A stretch of 64,000 bases of DNA from Acidimicrobiia bacterium (GTDB taxonomy: Bacteria > Actinomycetota > Acidimicrobiia > IMCC26256 > JAGNEX01), in assembly GCA_020637365.1 (NCBI GenBank), contig JACJWE010000001.1, positions 898,001 to 962,000 on the forward strand, read 5' to 3'. Below, one piece after another: positions 62,105-64,000 of the stretch (positions within the stretch are counted from its first letter, which is position 1; each line of letters opens with the position of its first letter). The notes beneath the pieces were generated by a model. The model worked only from the letters and a program-made list of their open reading frames with translations, was not told where the DNA came from and did not search any database. A program made the position numbers and the translations under genes.

Positions 62105-62817
62105 GCCTTGAGTTCGATCGATGCGCTCACCAGCTCGCCGGAGTCCTCGCAGGTCACCGTCGCAGCTCCCGCGACCGTGATCGGTTGAGAGACGAGCGAA
62201 TCCGGGCCATGTTCACGGGCAGACTCGATGTTGACGATGTAGTCGCCTGCTGGTAGGCCCGTTCCATCAGGGCCGGTCCAGGACACCGAATACGCGCCGG
62301 GGGCCTGGGTGGCACTTGAAACAGCGGTGTAGTCGACGCCAGCGGTATTGACCTCTGAGTACCAGCTCGACAGGTCTGACAAGTACCGAGTGCCCTTGCT
62401 GCTCTGCAAGAAATACACAGCGATGGTGTCGATCATCGCGCCCGAACTGTCCTCAACCCACACGGCGACATACGGGTTGGCCTGTTTGCCGCCCGATCCC
62501 ATCTCGTAGGTGAAGTTGACGACCATCTCGGATGCGCCTGAGCCGCTTGCAGAGCTCGCCGCTGCGGTCGTGTCTGCTGTTCCGGTCACGGTGGTATCGC
62601 TGCTCACCGCTGAAGCGCTACTCGCCGCGCTGTCCGAGCTAGCGGCGGTGTTCGTTGAGTCGGAGAGCTCACTTGAATCGCCACTGCTGCAGGCCGCCAA
62701 GAAGGCGGCGGCGCTCGCTCCGACAGCGCCGAGCAGCACGGTTCGACGGCTGATGGCGTTGCCCTCTTCCAGGTGCTTCAAAAACCGTGATGTCGGGGCC
62801 TGTTCTTGGTCGGGCAC
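62101..62817 (-). CDS. Tat-exported DUF2271 lipoprotein
   Basis: A 238-residue protein. A twin-arginine signal SRRTVLLGAVG (R24-R25) ends in lipobox LAAC (C43). A long Ser/Ala/Thr linker (44-92) leads to the DUF2271 domain (about 98-238). At the junction lies SGAS (S93-S96), which fits the short S/T-G-A-S/T target of ApbE. This is a candidate flavinylation site but unproven, as such Ser-rich linkers can match by chance. GTG at 62817 has GGAG seven bases before it. First gene of the four-gene operon. Confidence 0.82.
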   Translation of the reverse strand: MPDQEQAPTSRFLKHLEEGNAISRRTVLLGAVGASAAAFLAACSSGDSSELSDSTNTAASSDSAASSASAVSSDTTVTGTADTTAAASSASGSGASEMVVNFTYEMGSGGKQANPYVAVWVEDSSGAMIDTIAVYFLQSSKGTRYLSDLSSWYSEVNTAGVDYTAVSSATQAPGAYSVSWTGPDGTGLPAGDYIVNIESAREHGPDSLVSQPITVAGAATVTCEDSGELVSASIELKA

Positions 62818-62894
62818 GTACGTTCTCCTGGTCGTCGGCGTAGCGTTCTGCGGCGCGCATTGAACCTGTTCGTTGCTGAAGATCGGCTGAAAGA

Positions 62895-63653
62895 TTAGGG
62901 CCTGGGGCTGACTCGGAGCCACAACAACCGGTGATCGCTGGCGTTCTGAGCAGCGAGCGTGCCGCTGGCCACAGGAGTGACACCGCGTCCAAAGAAGTGG
63001 TCGAGTGCAAAGCCAGCAGCTCCGCGAAAACAGGTGTCGGGTGGCTTGGATTCGGTAGCCAAGCGGCGTAAGCCAGCTTGGCTCATATCCGCCTGCAGGG
63101 CGCGACGACCTCGGCGAGTGACGGTGTTGAAATCGCCGCCGATGAGAACTGGGGACGGGTGGGCGCGCATCGAGCGTCCGAGTTCGATGAACTGTCGTCG
63201 CCTGAGAGCGAGCGGCAGCGTCGGGATCTCGGTGTGCACACTCGCGATCGTCCAAGACCGCCCTCCGATTGCGCAGCGAGCCTGGAGCGCTATTCGAGGA
63301 TGGCCGCTGACGACGGCCCGTCCGGGCAGCCGCACCACCTGCTCGTCGGTGAGCGGGTGGCGACTCAAGATTGCATTACCGAATGGGCGACCGGTGCGCG
63401 CGTGGACGCCCGAAGACGCATAGAGATGACGAAATCCAATCTGCTCGGCGAGGCTGGTAGCGCCGCGATCGTCGAGCTCTTGAGCAAAAAGGACGTCGAG
63501 GGAATCGAGTATGTCGGTGTTGCGCAAGACCTCCGCCGCTGCACCCACCGCTTCACCGAACTGAATGTTCCAGGTGCCGAACAGCACGCTGCCAGCGCTC
63601 GACGCGCCGTCATCAGGCTTGGAATGCCACGGCATGTCCTTGACCACGTCCAC
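62895..63653 (-). CDS. Endonuclease/exonuclease/phosphatase-fold protein
   Basis: A 252-residue EEP-superfamily enzyme (DNase I-like fold). Metal and catalytic motifs occur in order: GTWNIQFG, QELDDRG (Glu), SVHTE, IGGDFNTV (Asp, Asn), LDHFF and the final SDHRLLWL (Asp-His). Substrate may be nucleic acid or a phosphoester such as a lipid head group. The start could be GTG 63653 or GTG 63647, which has GAGGA seven bases upstream. No signal peptide. It lies 77 bases before the DUF2271 gene, perhaps by coincidence. Confidence 0.85.
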   Translation of the reverse strand: MDVVKDMPWHSKPDDGASSAGSVLFGTWNIQFGEAVGAAAEVLRNTDILDSLDVLFAQELDDRGATSLAEQIGFRHLYASSGVHARTGRPFGNAILSRHPLTDEQVVRLPGRAVVSGHPRIALQARCAIGGRSWTIASVHTEIPTLPLALRRRQFIELGRSMRAHPSPVLIGGDFNTVTRRGRRALQADMSQAGLRRLATESKPPDTCFRGAAGFALDHFFGRGVTPVASGTLAAQNASDHRLLWLRVSPRP

Positions 63654-63662
63654 GTCCTCGGT

Positions 63663-63992
63663 TCATGCGACGGAGGTCATCGCAACCGGCGAAGACCAGG
63701 GTATCCTCGAGCTCTGTGAAGGACTTCGAATCGATCGATGCGCCGTGCGACGTGGCGTGGAACGTGCGGCGTGACCGAGCGGACTGTGGCGGGGCGAGGG
63801 CGTCCGCTCCCCACCTCGCCCGCGTCCGGAGCGTCTCGTGACCAAAGGCAAATCGATGAAGTCGGAGGGACGCAGCTGTGGCGCTCCAAGGGCGGCCACG
63901 TCGCACCAAGAATGTGGGGCATCGGGGTCGTCGAAATCTGGGGCGATCTCGTCGACAGGTCGGCAGTCGCGCCTCGCCCGAGGCCTCCTCAT
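63663..63992 (-). other. Uncertain terminal reading frame
   Basis: Three overlapping minus-strand frames cover the last 350 bases. The most protein-like stretch is in the frame from 63992 (DDPDAPHSWCDVAALG, then LRPSDFIDLPL), perhaps the C-terminal part of a gene lying beyond the window. No family is recognised, and the tail is Arg-rich like chance sequence. The next window is needed to judge it. Confidence 0.2.
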
Positions 63993-64000
63993 CCAACTGA

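Overview
The window looks like a chromosomal segment of an actinobacterium, most likely of the Acidimicrobiia type. This is inferred from several traits: high GC, many GTG/TTG starts, a DivIVA-like coiled-coil protein, Tat-exported lipoproteins, TetR/Fur regulators, Baeyer-Villiger-type monooxygenases, acyl-CoA metabolism genes, and two LtrA paralogues. I see no phage, insertion sequence, CRISPR array, rRNA or tRNA. The organism call is inference; no marker here fixes the species.

Layout. 1-5.6 kb: a truncated GMC oxidoreductase diverges from a heme operon hemF-hemE-hemH-hemY, whose hemY is interrupted by two one-base losses. 5.9-11 kb: L,D-transpeptidase, PlsC-type acyltransferase, branched-chain-type substrate-binding lipoprotein, and two small membrane proteins. 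11-13.2 kb: a small unknown gene and a Thr/Pro-rich membrane-anchored surface protein. 13.3-16.3 kb: DUF3501, Fe-S oxidoreductase, rubrerythrin and a PerR/Fur regulator, a peroxide/iron defence set. 16.7-24.6 kb: DivIVA-like protein, GH26 glycosidase, a membrane PI-PLC-like protein that appears to lack its catalytic histidines, Aat transferase, crotonase, and a WecB-like epimerase. 24.6-33.4 kb: an unusual membrane alpha/beta-hydrolase, SDR, alcohol and aldehyde dehydrogenases, thiol peroxidase, a sucrase/ferredoxin-like protein, and acyl-CoA dehydrogenase.

33.8-37 kb: a Fur-family regulator divergent from an ECF-type cobalt/nickel importer cbiM-cbiQ-cbiO. 37-48 kb: GNAT, AI-2E-family permease, LtrA, flavin monooxygenase, SDR, small envelope/stress proteins, PPOX-fold protein, a second LtrA, and an MFS exporter divergent from its TetR regulator. 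48-56 kb: a propeller-type sensor kinase with a response regulator that has no output domain, a DyP peroxidase, and a rifampicin-phosphotransferase-like enzyme. 56-60 kb: flavin monooxygenase, ferritin-like PF10118 protein and TetR. 60-64 kb: apbE, a lipoprotein, PepSY-TM and DUF2271 in a tightly overlapping operon that looks like a flavinylation-based extracytoplasmic electron-transfer module, then an endonuclease/exonuclease/phosphatase-fold protein.

Seven otherwise well-conserved genes are broken by about eleven small indels in total. Several are losses of one base from a run of identical bases. This points to residual assembly error rather than gene decay, and readers should treat those genes as probably intact in the organism.
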